NCBI GenBank assembly: GCA_965207385.1
Contig: CBDBLZ010000021.1
Span: 1,364,001-1,428,000 of the forward strand
From: CAZXEU01 sp965207385
GTDB lineage: Bacteria; Bacteroidota; Rhodothermia; Rhodothermales; Bin80
DNA length: 64,000 bases
Direction of reading: 5' to 3'
Position numbers and translations under genes: made by a program. The notes beneath the pieces are model-generated. The model was not told the origin of the DNA and did no database searches. It worked only from the letters and a program-made list of their open reading frames with translations. Of the stretch, positions 44,364-53,972 are shown in pieces; position 1 is the first letter of the stretch, and every line of letters starts with the position of its first letter.

Positions 44364-45668
44364 ATGGCATACTCCAAGGACACGCGTACCATTGCTCCCG
44401 GGGACACTTACGTTGCGATAAGGGGTGAGCGTTACGATGGGCATGAGTATGTGCGCGAGGCCGTGCAGAAGGGTGCCTCAGCGGTTGTAGTCGAGCGCCC
44501 GGTTGCCGGTCTTCCCTCTGATGTGCGCGTCTCACTCGTTGAAAACAGCGAGAAGTATCTGGCGGATCTTGCCTCCCAAAAGGTTTTGAATGCAGGGGCG
44601 AGGGTAGTGGGCATAACCGGGTCGATGGGCAAGACCAGCACAAAGAATGCCATTGCTGCTGTCCTGTCCCGCCGGTCTACCGTCCTTTCTACCCCGGGCA
44701 ACCTGAATACGCCGCTGGGCGTGTCGCTCACTGTTCTCAACGCCCAAATTGATAGGGGCACCATCCTCGTGCTTGAAATGGGCGCTACGCGAAAGGGCGA
44801 TATCGCAGAGCTTTGCAGGTACTTTCGCCCGGTCGTCGCGGTAGTAACCAACGTTTACGGGGTGCACTTGTCGAGCTTCGGCTCTGTCGGAAACGTGGCA
44901 GAAGCCAAAGCCGAGATCATTCGCTCCCTCTCCTCCACGGGCACCGCTTGCCTGAATCATGATGCCCCGCTGGTTCGCAGCATGATCCGTCATCACGGAG
45001 GAAAGACCATCTACTATGGTCACGACGCCGGTTGTGAAGTGAGGCCCGAGCATATCACCGCCACCATGTCGTTGCTGGGACCGCATGTCGTCTACATTGC
45101 TCTTGCGACATTGGCGGCGGCCCGTGCTCTTGGAGTCGACGACGATACTGCCAACGAGGCCCTAGCCGGCCTCAAACCCGAACGAGGTCGCCTGAACGCA
45201 CTACCGGGAATAGGCCAGTCTACATTGATAGACGATACTTACAACGCGTCGCCCGTCTCCACCGAAGCTGCGCTGACGGCGCTTGAAGCCTATCCGGCGC
45301 AACGCAGGATAGCGATCCTGGGTGACATGCTGGAGCTTGGAGGCGAGGCCACGAGGGCACATGCTGCCGCCATTGGAATGGCAGTGACAAAGGCGGACAG
45401 GGTAATCCTCGTTGGACCGCTCATGAAGCGGGCCCTTTCGTCGATGCCGGATCTGGCCAGTGGCCCACTGCAGCACTTTGCCCTGTCTCGCGACGCTGCT
45501 CTGGCCGTAGCTTCCGAAGACGGACTCCATCTAGGACCCGGGGACGTTGTGTTGCTCAAGGGTTCCCAAGGGGTGCGGATGGAGCACGTCACGAAGGCCC
45601 TGCTGCGGCGCGACATCCTGCCGGGCGAAGTCCTTGTGCGGCAGTCCAAGAGTTGGCAGCAAGTGTAG
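44364..45668 (+). CDS. murF: UDP-N-acetylmuramoyl-tripeptide--D-alanyl-D-alanine ligase MurF
   Basis: 434 residues from ATG 44364. Mur-ligase motifs are GITGSMGKTSTKNAI (P-loop), LNTPLGVSLTVLN and EMGATRKGDIAEL, with DDTYNASPVSTEAAL later. The start DTRTIAPGDTYVAI corresponds to roughly residue 30 of typical MurF proteins, so the first 25 residues or so are missing from the called protein. The open frame continues upstream into ddl to 44301, but that part has no Mur-like sequence. It adds D-Ala-D-Ala to the UDP-MurNAc-tripeptide. Confidence 0.92.
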   Translation: MAYSKDTRTIAPGDTYVAIRGERYDGHEYVREAVQKGASAVVVERPVAGLPSDVRVSLVENSEKYLADLASQKVLNAGARVVGITGSMGKTSTKNAIAAVLSRRSTVLSTPGNLNTPLGVSLTVLNAQIDRGTILVLEMGATRKGDIAELCRYFRPVVAVVTNVYGVHLSSFGSVGNVAEAKAEIIRSLSSTGTACLNHDAPLVRSMIRHHGGKTIYYGHDAGCEVRPEHITATMSLLGPHVVYIALATLAAARALGVDDDTANEALAGLKPERGRLNALPGIGQSTLIDDTYNASPVSTEAALTALEAYPAQRRIAILGDMLELGGEATRAHAAAIGMAVTKADRVILVGPLMKRALSSMPDLASGPLQHFALSRDAALAVASEDGLHLGPGDVVLLKGSQGVRMEHVTKALLRRDILPGEVLVRQSKSWQQV

Positions 45669-45742
45669 GATTGGGATCGGAGGAAGCTCTCGAACAAGCA
45701 GCCATATTTCGCGTACAAACCAGTCATAATTTCGCCTCTGTG

Positions 45743-46804
45743 ATGGATCACCGTGTGCTGCGGGCGCTGTTAGACCGGGATCGCTTTGCAATAACAACGC
45801 ACGTTAGGCCGGACGGAGATGCAATTGGCTCCCAGTTGGCGCTCGGGCTCTTTCTGCGCAATTTGGGCAAAGACGTCGCGCTGATTAACAAGGATCCTGT
45901 CCCGGACAATTTTGCCTGGATGCCGGGTGCAGACTTGATAGAGGAGTATTCGGGTTCAGTCGACCATCTCGAGCGGTTTGCTGAGGCGCAGGCGATAGTT
46001 GTCGTCGACTGCAACGTCAGCGACCGTTTGGGCAAGAGAGTAGCTGGTGCTGTCCTTGATTCAAGGGCCTGCAAGATACTGATCGACCACCATACCGATC
46101 CGGATGCCTGGTTTGACTTCGTGTACCGCCGGGAAGACGCGGCCGCAACGGGTGAATTGGTGCTTGAACTGATTCGGAGCCATGATCCGAATTGTGTCAC
46201 GCGTGAGATTGCCATGGCATTGTACGTGGCACTGATGACGGACACGGGATCGTTCCGCTTTGACAGCGTAAAGCCGGCGATTCATCTGATGGCGGCTGAT
46301 CTGTTGAGGCTGGGGGCTATTTCCCCGGCAAAGGTATACGGTGCCGTCTACGAGACGAGGGAACGTCACTGGGCCAGACTTCTAGGACGGGCCCTGGGCA
46401 CGCTTTCCCTGGCGCAGGGAGGCCGGTTGGGGTACATGTACGTGTCCCGAAGCATGTTTACGCAGCTTGGTGCAGACTCCACCGACACGGAAGGCTTTGT
46501 CGAGTATCCGCTGGCAATTGACGGCGTGGAGGTTGCACTCCTGTTTACGGAAACGGCGAGTGGTACAAAGATCAGTTTTCGATCAAAAGGGAACCGGTTT
46601 GTCCACCATTGGGCGAAGGTATATGGCGGAGGCGGCCATCGAAATGCCGCCGGTGCATACGTGCGCCGGCCGTTGGATGAGACCATTCAGGACGTGCTGG
46701 ACTCCGCCGATCGATTTCTTGGTTCTGACGAGCCTGCTCACGGCCGCGGACTCGATGGTGAAGACTTGGCATATCTATCCTCTCTACTGGAAGTCACGCG
46801 CTAG
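45743..46804 (+). CDS. DHH/DHHA1 family phosphoesterase, NrnA-like
   Basis: 353 residues from ATG 45743; an adjacent GTG and an earlier ATG at 45653 are alternatives but the conserved region starts here. DHH motifs are THVRPDGDAIGSQ, VVDCN and LIDHHTDPDAW; DHHA1 has the substrate-binding GGGGHRNAAG. Members of this family degrade nanoRNAs and dephosphorylate pAp, and some cleave linear dinucleotides from cyclic di-AMP or cyclic di-GMP. Exact specificity cannot be read from sequence. It directly precedes pepA without a gap. Confidence 0.88.
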   Translation: MDHRVLRALLDRDRFAITTHVRPDGDAIGSQLALGLFLRNLGKDVALINKDPVPDNFAWMPGADLIEEYSGSVDHLERFAEAQAIVVVDCNVSDRLGKRVAGAVLDSRACKILIDHHTDPDAWFDFVYRREDAAATGELVLELIRSHDPNCVTREIAMALYVALMTDTGSFRFDSVKPAIHLMAADLLRLGAISPAKVYGAVYETRERHWARLLGRALGTLSLAQGGRLGYMYVSRSMFTQLGADSTDTEGFVEYPLAIDGVEVALLFTETASGTKISFRSKGNRFVHHWAKVYGGGGHRNAAGAYVRRPLDETIQDVLDSADRFLGSDEPAHGRGLDGEDLAYLSSLLEVTR

Positions 46805-48304
46805 ATGAAGGTATCCGTAACTACGCTTTCCCTGATTGATCTGGATGTAGACCTATTGCTCTTGCCGGTTTCGGAGACACTGCGGGCAGAGACCGCAGCG
46901 GCCGTTGGAGAGCAGGTGCGGGAGGCCATGGAAAGGGCGGGACACGACTTCAAAGCAGCCGCCGGCGAAGTTCTGCTGTTGTATCCTGCCGGGGGGCGCG
47001 CTCGGCGTGTAGGCCTGATAGGCCTGGGAGATTCGTATGACCTGGATGCGGAGGCCCTCCGCAAGGCCGGGGCAAAGGGGGCAGAGATCGCCGCGCGTAC
47101 CCGGGCTGCTACCGTTGCGCTGCGCGTGCCACCTGTCCGGGTCGAGGCGGAAGTCCAGGGCCAGGCTCTTGTCGAGGGATTCTTGCTCGCTTCCTATAAG
47201 TTCGTCCGCTACAAGTCGGAAGAGGATGGCCATGAAAACCGTGTGGAAAGGCTCGTGTTGCATGCGGCCACGGAGGAAAAGGCTGTACGCCGTGGCGCCG
47301 AGCGCGGGCGCATCGTGGCCGAGTCTGTGATAACCGCTCGCGACCTGGTCAATACCTCGCCACACGAGAAAACACCCACTCTGCTGGGGAAAGCCGCGGA
47401 GCGTCAGGGCAAGAAATATGGCTTCGAAGTCTCGGTCTGGGACAGGGCCGTAATTGAGGAGGAAGGCATGGGTGGCCTCCTGGCGGTAAACCGCGGCAGC
47501 ATGGAGCCGCCTGCATTCATTGAAATGACCTGGTGTCCAAGCAAGGCTGCGGGCACGCAGCCTGTCGTGCTTGTTGGCAAGGGAGTGGTTTTTGATACCG
47601 GCGGGCTTTCACTGAAGGGGACAAAGGACTCCATGGACCACATGAAAGCGGACATGGCCGGGGCGGCGGCCGTGATCGCGACCATGGAGGCATTGGCTCG
47701 GCTTGAGTTGCCGGTGTACGTGATCGGCCTGATACCTGCTACGGACAACAGGCCGGGCCAGAATGCCTACGTACCGGGCGACGTGCTGACCATGCACTCC
47801 GGCAAAACGGTGGAAGTACTGAACACGGACGCCGAGGGCAGGCTGATTCTCGCGGATGCTCTTTCCTATGCCAAGCTCTACCGTCCTCAGCTGGTTATCG
47901 ACATTGCCACGCTGACGGGTGCGCAGGTTGTGGCACTGGGTAGCGAAGTGGCGGCCGTGATGACAAATGCGGTGGAGGGGGCCGAGGAGCGGTTGGCCTC
48001 GATTACTGAGGCTGCAAGACGAAGCGGTGACCTCGTGCATCCCATGCCCATGGACGAACACTTTGGGGAGGCGCTCAGCAGCAACGTTGCCGACATCAAG
48101 AACATTGGTAACCGGGAGGCTGGCACTATTACGGCCGCGAAGTTCCTCGAGCATTTTGTGGATTACCCCTGGTTGCATGTAGACGTAGCCGGTCCCGCGT
48201 TTCTGGCTAAGGAGAAACCTTATCGGCCGAAGGGTGCCACAGGTTTTGGAGTGAGGTTGCTGGTCGAGTTACTCAGGCTACGAGCACATCCAAGAAGGCG
48301 CTGA
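46805..48304 (+). CDS. pepA: Leucyl aminopeptidase (M17)
   Basis: 499 residues, typical length. The catalytic domain carries VGKGVVFDTGGLSLK, the metal-ligand DMAGAAAV region and the family signature NTDAEGRLILADALSYA. It removes N-terminal residues from peptides and needs two metal ions. The ATG follows the previous stop directly. Confidence 0.95.
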   Translation: MKVSVTTLSLIDLDVDLLLLPVSETLRAETAAAVGEQVREAMERAGHDFKAAAGEVLLLYPAGGRARRVGLIGLGDSYDLDAEALRKAGAKGAEIAARTRAATVALRVPPVRVEAEVQGQALVEGFLLASYKFVRYKSEEDGHENRVERLVLHAATEEKAVRRGAERGRIVAESVITARDLVNTSPHEKTPTLLGKAAERQGKKYGFEVSVWDRAVIEEEGMGGLLAVNRGSMEPPAFIEMTWCPSKAAGTQPVVLVGKGVVFDTGGLSLKGTKDSMDHMKADMAGAAAVIATMEALARLELPVYVIGLIPATDNRPGQNAYVPGDVLTMHSGKTVEVLNTDAEGRLILADALSYAKLYRPQLVIDIATLTGAQVVALGSEVAAVMTNAVEGAEERLASITEAARRSGDLVHPMPMDEHFGEALSSNVADIKNIGNREAGTITAAKFLEHFVDYPWLHVDVAGPAFLAKEKPYRPKGATGFGVRLLVELLRLRAHPRRR

Positions 48305-48339
48305 GGTCCGGGACGGCAAGCTTGCACTAGGGGCGACAC

Positions 48340-49356
48340 ATGGAGCGAACGCGGCTTGCCATCTCACTGGGTGATCCCAACGGAATCGGGCCGGAGGTAA
48401 TCCTGGGAGCTTTGGCCGACGAGCGCATATTGCGCTATGTAGAGCCCCTGATCGTTGGCTCGTTGTTTGTACTCGAGTCGCATGCGGCACGGCTCAAAGT
48501 GAGGCCGCCCCAGCTGAAGGCGATTGGATCCGCCGGGGCACCCGTGCCCGAAGGAGCGTGCGCGGTGCTTGAAACAGGAGGCGATCGGAAGCCCGCTGTC
48601 AATTTCGGGAAGATTACCAAGGCTTCGGGAAGGCTTGCCATGGAAGCTGTAGAGGCCGCAATGGACACGGTGTGCAAGGGGAACGCGGATGCCTTGGTCA
48701 CTGCCCCCATATCGAAGGAGGCAATATCACTGGCGGGCTACGATTATGCCGGGCATACCGAGTTCCTTGCCAACCGTCTGGTGAGCGGCTCCGTGGTTAT
48801 GATGCTGGTCGCCGACAATCTGCGCGTCGGGCTTGTCAGTGTGCATGTGCCGGTGAGCGAAGTCAGTGGGCGCGTTACCACAAAAGCGGTCACAAAGCAC
48901 ATAAGGGCGATGGGCGCGAGCCTTTCCCGGGACTACGGCATCACAAAACCAAAGATTGCAGTTCTGGGATTGAATCCGCATGCGGGGGATGGAGGCGTTA
49001 TCGGAGCCGAAGAGCAGGAATTCATTGCTCCAGCCATCGAGCAATGCTGCAAGGAAGGTCATCTGGCCTTTGGTCCCTTTTCTTCGGACGGGTTCTTTGG
49101 AGCAGGCACCTACAAGCAGTATGATGCCGTTCTCGCCATGTACCACGACCAGGGTCTTATACCCTTCAAGACGCTGGCCTTTGGCCGAGGCGTTAACCAC
49201 ACGGCGGGCTTGGCCATAGTTCGCACTTCACCCGACCACGGAACGGCATTCGACATCGCAGGCCAGGGTATTGCCTCTGCCGCCAGCATGCGGAGCGCCA
49301 TCTACCTCGCGCGAGACATCGTGCGCCGCCGCCGGTTGAGCGCATCTTACGGATAG
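48340..49356 (+). CDS. pdxA: 4-hydroxythreonine-4-phosphate dehydrogenase
   Basis: 338 residues of usual size. Signature elements are ISLGDPNGIGPEVIL, APISKEAI, the metal-binding GHTEFLA and YHDQGLIPFK, and HGTAFDIAG. It acts in the deoxyxylulose-5-phosphate-dependent pathway to pyridoxal phosphate. pdxJ is not nearby. Confidence 0.95.
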   Translation: MERTRLAISLGDPNGIGPEVILGALADERILRYVEPLIVGSLFVLESHAARLKVRPPQLKAIGSAGAPVPEGACAVLETGGDRKPAVNFGKITKASGRLAMEAVEAAMDTVCKGNADALVTAPISKEAISLAGYDYAGHTEFLANRLVSGSVVMMLVADNLRVGLVSVHVPVSEVSGRVTTKAVTKHIRAMGASLSRDYGITKPKIAVLGLNPHAGDGGVIGAEEQEFIAPAIEQCCKEGHLAFGPFSSDGFFGAGTYKQYDAVLAMYHDQGLIPFKTLAFGRGVNHTAGLAIVRTSPDHGTAFDIAGQGIASAASMRSAIYLARDIVRRRRLSASYG

Positions 49357-49433
49357 CCAACGCAGCCGTTTGCCCTGCCACACTCTGCACTATATATTGG
49401 GCTCTTGCTCCAAATGACTTACCTACCTGATAC

Positions 49434-51140
49434 ATGGAATTCATAACCGGCATTCAGGGCTTCGTCGATGAGCTCCTGAAGTATCCGCTCCTGGTGATGT
49501 TGCTGGGCACGGGTGTTTTCCTGACGATTCGACTCGGGTTTATCCAGTTTCGGCGGCTGGGCCACGGCGTCAAGGTTACGATGGGCAAGTTCGATGATCC
49601 GGACGATCCGGGCGATGTCTCGCACTTTCAGGCGCTCACGACTGCGCTTTCCGCAACCGTTGGGATTGGCAACATCGCCGGCGTTGCGATCGCGATTCAC
49701 TGGGGCGGTCCGGGAGCCATTTTCTGGATGTGGATGACGGCCCTTCTGGGCATGACGACGAAGTACACCGAGGTTACGCTCGCGCAGCGCTTCCGCGTGG
49801 TGGAAGATTCCGGTGGCAAGATGGTAGGCACGGTATCGGGTGGCCCGATGTACTATATCGAGCGGGGCCTTGGCTTGAAATTCAAGCCTTTGGCTCTGTT
49901 CGTAGCCTTTGCGCTCATGCTCACGGCCTTCCTGAGCGGCAACGCTATTCAGGCGAACACGGTGGCTGATCTTATGGAAGCAGAATTTACCATCCCGGTC
50001 TGGGCTACCGGTTTGACTACTGCTGCCATTGTCGCCCTTGTAATCCTGGGTGGAATTCGTCGCATCGGGCGCGTTACGAGCATTCTGGCGCCTGCCATGG
50101 CGGTCATTTACGTGGCGGGTGGTCTGGTCATTCTGGGCATACACTATGACGGGATTCTCCCCGCGTTCGGGCGCATCTTCACGGAGGCGTTTTCGCCCAC
50201 GGCGGGCGTGGCAGGCACGGGCGTAGGCATCTTTATCCAGACCATGCTCTGGGGAGTGCGCCGGGGCCTGTTTTCCAATGAGGCCGGTCAGGGCTCGGCC
50301 CCCATCGCACACTCGGCGGCCAAGACGCAGGAGCCCGTATCGGAAGGCGTCGTGGCTCTTCTCGAGCCGTTTATCGACACGATCGTGATATGCACGATCA
50401 CGGCGCTGGTAGTGCTCACCACGGGCGTATGGAATGATACTACGCAGACGGAAATCACCCTCCAGGGTGGGGATCTTTCGTACGTCGAGGAAACGGATAG
50501 GGGATATGTGCCGACGGATCAGCCTCCCGCCGAGATTGCTGTTCGCGAAGGACAACAGGCGACCGGACCAGGCGCTGTGCTGTTGGCCTGGCATGAAGTT
50601 CCAGTGTTTGACCTGTACACGGACGAGGCTCAGACCATTCCGTTTTCCGGGCGCATCATTCCGGAAGTAGGTGTTGCTACGGCAGATGACGGATCCACCT
50701 TCACGTCGCTGCATGGCCCCGCCGTGGAGAGTGGAGCTCCCCTGACCGCGCTAGGGTTTTCCAGGGGGCTGGGCGGTGCAGGGAATATGATCGTGATCAT
50801 CTGCGTGCTTCTTTTCGGCATTTCCACGGCGATCTCCTGGAGCTACTACGGAGACCGCTGTGCCAATTACCTGTTTGGGAGGCGTGCCATCCTTATGTAC
50901 AAGCTCATATTTGTCGCAATGCACTTCTTCGGCGCGGTGACCGAGCTTAACACGGTGTGGAGTCTGGGCGACACGGCACTTTCACTGGTGACCATACCCA
51001 ACGTACTTGCGCTGCTCCTGCTTTCTGGCGTGGTCAAGAAGCTCACGGACGACTACTTCAAAGACTTCAAGCCGGGGATTACCAAGGAGGAGTACCTGCA
51101 GAAAGCCCGTGAGCGGCGAATGGGTAGCGGGGAGGCCTAG
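49434..51140 (+). CDS. Sodium:alanine (AGCS) symporter with large extra-membrane insert
   Basis: 568 residues with about ten to eleven membrane helices. Family marks are GIGNIAGVAIAIHWGGPGA, SGGPMYYIERGLG and SNEAGQGSAPIAHSAA. A stretch of about 100 hydrophilic residues (about 335-435) sits between helices and is larger than in the typical 450-residue members. It imports alanine or glycine with sodium. The next gene is an NhaC-type antiporter, 21 bases away, which fits sodium recycling. Confidence 0.9.
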   Translation: MEFITGIQGFVDELLKYPLLVMLLGTGVFLTIRLGFIQFRRLGHGVKVTMGKFDDPDDPGDVSHFQALTTALSATVGIGNIAGVAIAIHWGGPGAIFWMWMTALLGMTTKYTEVTLAQRFRVVEDSGGKMVGTVSGGPMYYIERGLGLKFKPLALFVAFALMLTAFLSGNAIQANTVADLMEAEFTIPVWATGLTTAAIVALVILGGIRRIGRVTSILAPAMAVIYVAGGLVILGIHYDGILPAFGRIFTEAFSPTAGVAGTGVGIFIQTMLWGVRRGLFSNEAGQGSAPIAHSAAKTQEPVSEGVVALLEPFIDTIVICTITALVVLTTGVWNDTTQTEITLQGGDLSYVEETDRGYVPTDQPPAEIAVREGQQATGPGAVLLAWHEVPVFDLYTDEAQTIPFSGRIIPEVGVATADDGSTFTSLHGPAVESGAPLTALGFSRGLGGAGNMIVIICVLLFGISTAISWSYYGDRCANYLFGRRAILMYKLIFVAMHFFGAVTELNTVWSLGDTALSLVTIPNVLALLLLSGVVKKLTDDYFKDFKPGITKEEYLQKARERRMGSGEA

Positions 51141-51161
51141 CATATCCGCAGGCGGGACACT

Positions 51162-52631
51162 ATGGAAGAGAAGACGCGCGTCAAACCTACCTTGCTCCAG
51201 GCGGTAATGCCTGTGGGCTTCCTGGTCTTGATGCTCGCCTCTTCCGTTGCACTCTTCGGGGCGGATTCATCTCAGGGTCCGAACCAGATCGTGCTCATAT
51301 TGTCAGCCATGGTGGTTGCGATTTTGGGCATGCGCCTCGGTTTTTCGTGGCGTGAGCTGCAGGATGGCATGGTGCACGGAGTTTCCCTGGCCATGGGCGC
51401 CATCTTCATCCTCCTGGTTGTGGGCTCGTTGATCGGGACGTGGATCATGGCCGGGATTGTCCCCACCATGATCTACTACGGCCTCCAGATTCTGAATCCT
51501 CAGGTATTCTACGCCGCGTGCTGCGTGATCTGTGCCCTGGTTGCGGTGTCGACGGGGAGTTCATGGACTACTGCAAGCACAATCGGCATCGCTCTTGTCG
51601 GCATTGCGGCTGCCTTTGGACTCAATCTGGGCATTGCTGCCGGGGCCATTATCTCTGGAGCGTATTTCGGCGACAAGCTCTCTCCTCTGTCGGACACCAC
51701 CAACCTTGCGCCTGCGATGGTGGGAACGGACCTGTTCACGCATATCCGTCATATGCTCTGGACCACGATTCCGAGCTTTGTCCTGGCCGTAATCCTGTTC
51801 ACGGGAATCGGTGTATTCGGCCCGGAACCGGGAGGTGAGGCCAGTCTGGGTATCATGCTGGAGGCCCTCCGCAACGGCTTCAATATCGCTTGGTATCTGC
51901 TGTTGCCCGTCGCAGTCGTGATCTTTGTCATCTCGAAGAAGGTCCCGGCATTTCCGGCTCTTCTCATTGGTGCGTTGCTCGGGGGCATCTTTGCCGTCCT
52001 TTTCCAGCAGGAGGTCGTGCTCGCTTACGTTGGTGAGACTGACCTCCCGCGTGCTCTAGCGCTTGTCAAGGGACTCTGGAAATCTCTCTTCACCACATTT
52101 ACGGCACAGACCGGCAATGCTGACCTGGATGTGCTGCTGTCCCGCGGCGGCATGGCAAGCATGTTGAACACCATTTGGCTAATCGTAACGGCCATGATGT
52201 TCGGTGCGGCGATGGAGAAGACCGGCATGCTGGGGGTGATTGCCGCCAGCGTGCTGGGAGCGGCCAGGAGTACGGGCAGTCTTATCCTGGCCACTGTCGC
52301 CACGAGCATTGGTGCCAATATCGTGGCATCGGACCAGTACATTGCCATTGTGGTGCCGGGGCGGATGTTCCGTGCAGAGTTTGCCAAGCGAGGCCTGGAC
52401 ACCCGAAATCTATCACGTGCCCTGGAGGATTCAGGCACACTGACTTCGCCGCTCGTTCCGTGGAACACGTGTGGTGCGTTTATGGCGTCGGCGCTGGGTG
52501 TGCCCACCTTTGCCTACCTGCCGTTCGCGTTCTTCAATTTGACCAACCCCGTCCTATCGGTCATCTATGGATTTACCGGATTCAGCATTGTCAAGACTAC
52601 GCCGGAAGCGAAGGTACTTGTCCAATCCTGA
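51162..52631 (+). CDS. nhaC: Na+/H+ antiporter of the NhaC family
   Basis: 489 residues, about eleven to twelve membrane helices. Diagnostic stretches are VSTGSSWTTASTIGIALVGIA, GAYFGDKLSPLSDTTNLAPA and SGTLTSPLVPWNTCGAFMA. It would expel sodium in exchange for protons, counteracting sodium carried in by the upstream alanine symporter. It ends the long plus-strand run; no terminator was recognised after it. Confidence 0.93.
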   Translation: MEEKTRVKPTLLQAVMPVGFLVLMLASSVALFGADSSQGPNQIVLILSAMVVAILGMRLGFSWRELQDGMVHGVSLAMGAIFILLVVGSLIGTWIMAGIVPTMIYYGLQILNPQVFYAACCVICALVAVSTGSSWTTASTIGIALVGIAAAFGLNLGIAAGAIISGAYFGDKLSPLSDTTNLAPAMVGTDLFTHIRHMLWTTIPSFVLAVILFTGIGVFGPEPGGEASLGIMLEALRNGFNIAWYLLLPVAVVIFVISKKVPAFPALLIGALLGGIFAVLFQQEVVLAYVGETDLPRALALVKGLWKSLFTTFTAQTGNADLDVLLSRGGMASMLNTIWLIVTAMMFGAAMEKTGMLGVIAASVLGAARSTGSLILATVATSIGANIVASDQYIAIVVPGRMFRAEFAKRGLDTRNLSRALEDSGTLTSPLVPWNTCGAFMASALGVPTFAYLPFAFFNLTNPVLSVIYGFTGFSIVKTTPEAKVLVQS

Positions 52632-53972
52632 TGCCGGTCGCGCCAAAGCCCGCCGGCCCGGATTCTGACCTGGTGGATGGTCGTGCACGCGCTCGTCGCT
52701 GCAAGGACGGCGCAGGCCTTCGGTCTCCAGAGTAAGAAGGGGCACCACGAGAATGTCCGGGATGAGCGTAAGCACATACAGCTCCTCATTGCTACCGGTA
52801 CCTCCCGAAGCTGACCAGTGCGTCGCGCAAGAGCCCCACAGCGCGCACCGAGGTAGGAGGAGCTTTCACATACTAAATTATGCCCCGCAAGACGCAGGAA
52901 AAAGGGCAGTGCGGCTTAGCCGTGCTAGCGTGGTAAGCCGCAAGTTCTGCACGCAAGTCGCCGGGAGCCCACGCCGAGCTTCCTGAGACCGGTACTGTTG
53001 GCGCTTCGTCATGGTCAGGCCAGAGTATGGAGTCCGACCGATTCCACCCAGTCAGGTACCGCCTCCCTCACCTGAGCGTAGGCGGCGCAAAATGCTAGAG
53101 CCAGCTGGTCTGAAGCACGGGAGACTCGGGAATGATGGGCAGGTGGAATTCCAGATCACGTGTTAGTAACGGCGAGCCAGGTCTGGTCGAGGAGCATGGT
53201 GAACAGCACGAGCGGCATTGCACTTCAAGAGAGCATGCGGGATCGGAGGGCGTTACGGGCTGGGCGAATGGGTGGCCTCCAGGCTTGGAATGCAAGGCAT
53301 TGGGGAAGGAAGGGTCAGACAAGTAAACCATGCCACTAAATTCGCCGTCGCGCCAGGTCCGACGACAGGCCACGCAGCCGGCATGCGAAGACCATGCCTC
53401 GCAGTCCCAAAATAATCGCAGCCAAGGCGCAGATGGGAGTATCGAACCCGCCTCGCCCGGATTGTGTATGAACCTCGCGATCTCGGAATTGAATCTGTCG
53501 GATGGGCGACGTGCTCGTCCGGACGCGCAGCCTGCCATGTTCCCCAATGCCCTCCCTTCTCATCGCTCAGCCTGCCGAAGGCGTTCGGTTCACGTTGCAC
53601 GGCGTATCGTGGCTATTGCGACGGGGGTGGAGAGGGGTGGGAGGCCCCGAGATTTGTTTCGGAGTTTGCAGCAGACCGGCTATAATGCCATCAGCACGAA
53701 GACGGCGACACCGGCGCGGGCGCCGCTGGGCGCGATCTGCGGGGCAGAGGCTTGCCAGGAGGCGAGACTACTAGGTTCACGCAATCGACGATTGATGAAG
53801 AAAGAGCAAGCCGATATCGTCAGTTCGGTCACCTGCCGGGTATACCCGAAACAGGAGGATCGGCTTGTCATGGCCGGGTCACGCATATGCGTAAGTCGGT
53901 ACAATCGGGCCCGGAGAGCGGCGAAACGCGGACATGACGGTCCCCCAAGCGCACCAAACAAGAGGAGCAATC
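52632..53972 (+). other. 1.34-kb gap between nhaC and ribH without a confident gene
   Basis: Several open frames of 60-225 codons occur on both strands, but none shows a domain or regular codon bias. Two features stand out: a perfect 8-bp inverted repeat (GCGGCTTA at 52911-52918 with its complement at 52934-52941), and the two-tier stem-loop at 53807-53867. On the minus strand a short segment near 53095-53170 reads LLTRDLEFHLPIIPE, which is reminiscent of PIN-domain toxin ends, so a decayed toxin gene is possible but weakly supported. Confidence 0.4.
53807..53867 (+). promoter_or_regulatory. Two-tier stem-loop in the ribH leader, possible cis-regulatory RNA
   Basis: The outer arms, CAAGCCGAT at 53807-53815 and its perfect complement at 53859-53867, enclose a second hairpin. 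This has CCTG at 53832 pairing with CAGG ending at 53855, around the 12-base palindrome CGGGTATACCCG at 53837-53848. It ends 105 bases before the ribH start. It does not match the FMN riboswitch consensus (no AGGGC or GGGGCGAAA blocks), so a known class is not assigned. Confidence 0.45.

Noticed and set aside
49419..50714. A 431-codon minus-strand frame opposite the AGCS symporter
   Set aside because: The plus strand has typical transporter motifs; the antisense sequence is charged and featureless.
52807..52818. GAAGCTGACCAG, identical to the start of E. coli RNase P RNA
   Set aside because: None of the conserved P4 blocks or the ACAGAAACC-type segment follow within the expected distance, so the match is likely chance.
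53390..53470. A tRNA-like T-loop (GGGTTCGATACTCCC) on the minus strand
   Set aside because: The stem has a mismatch, and no matching acceptor, D or anticodon arms could be folded around it, so it is not called as a tRNA or tmRNA end.
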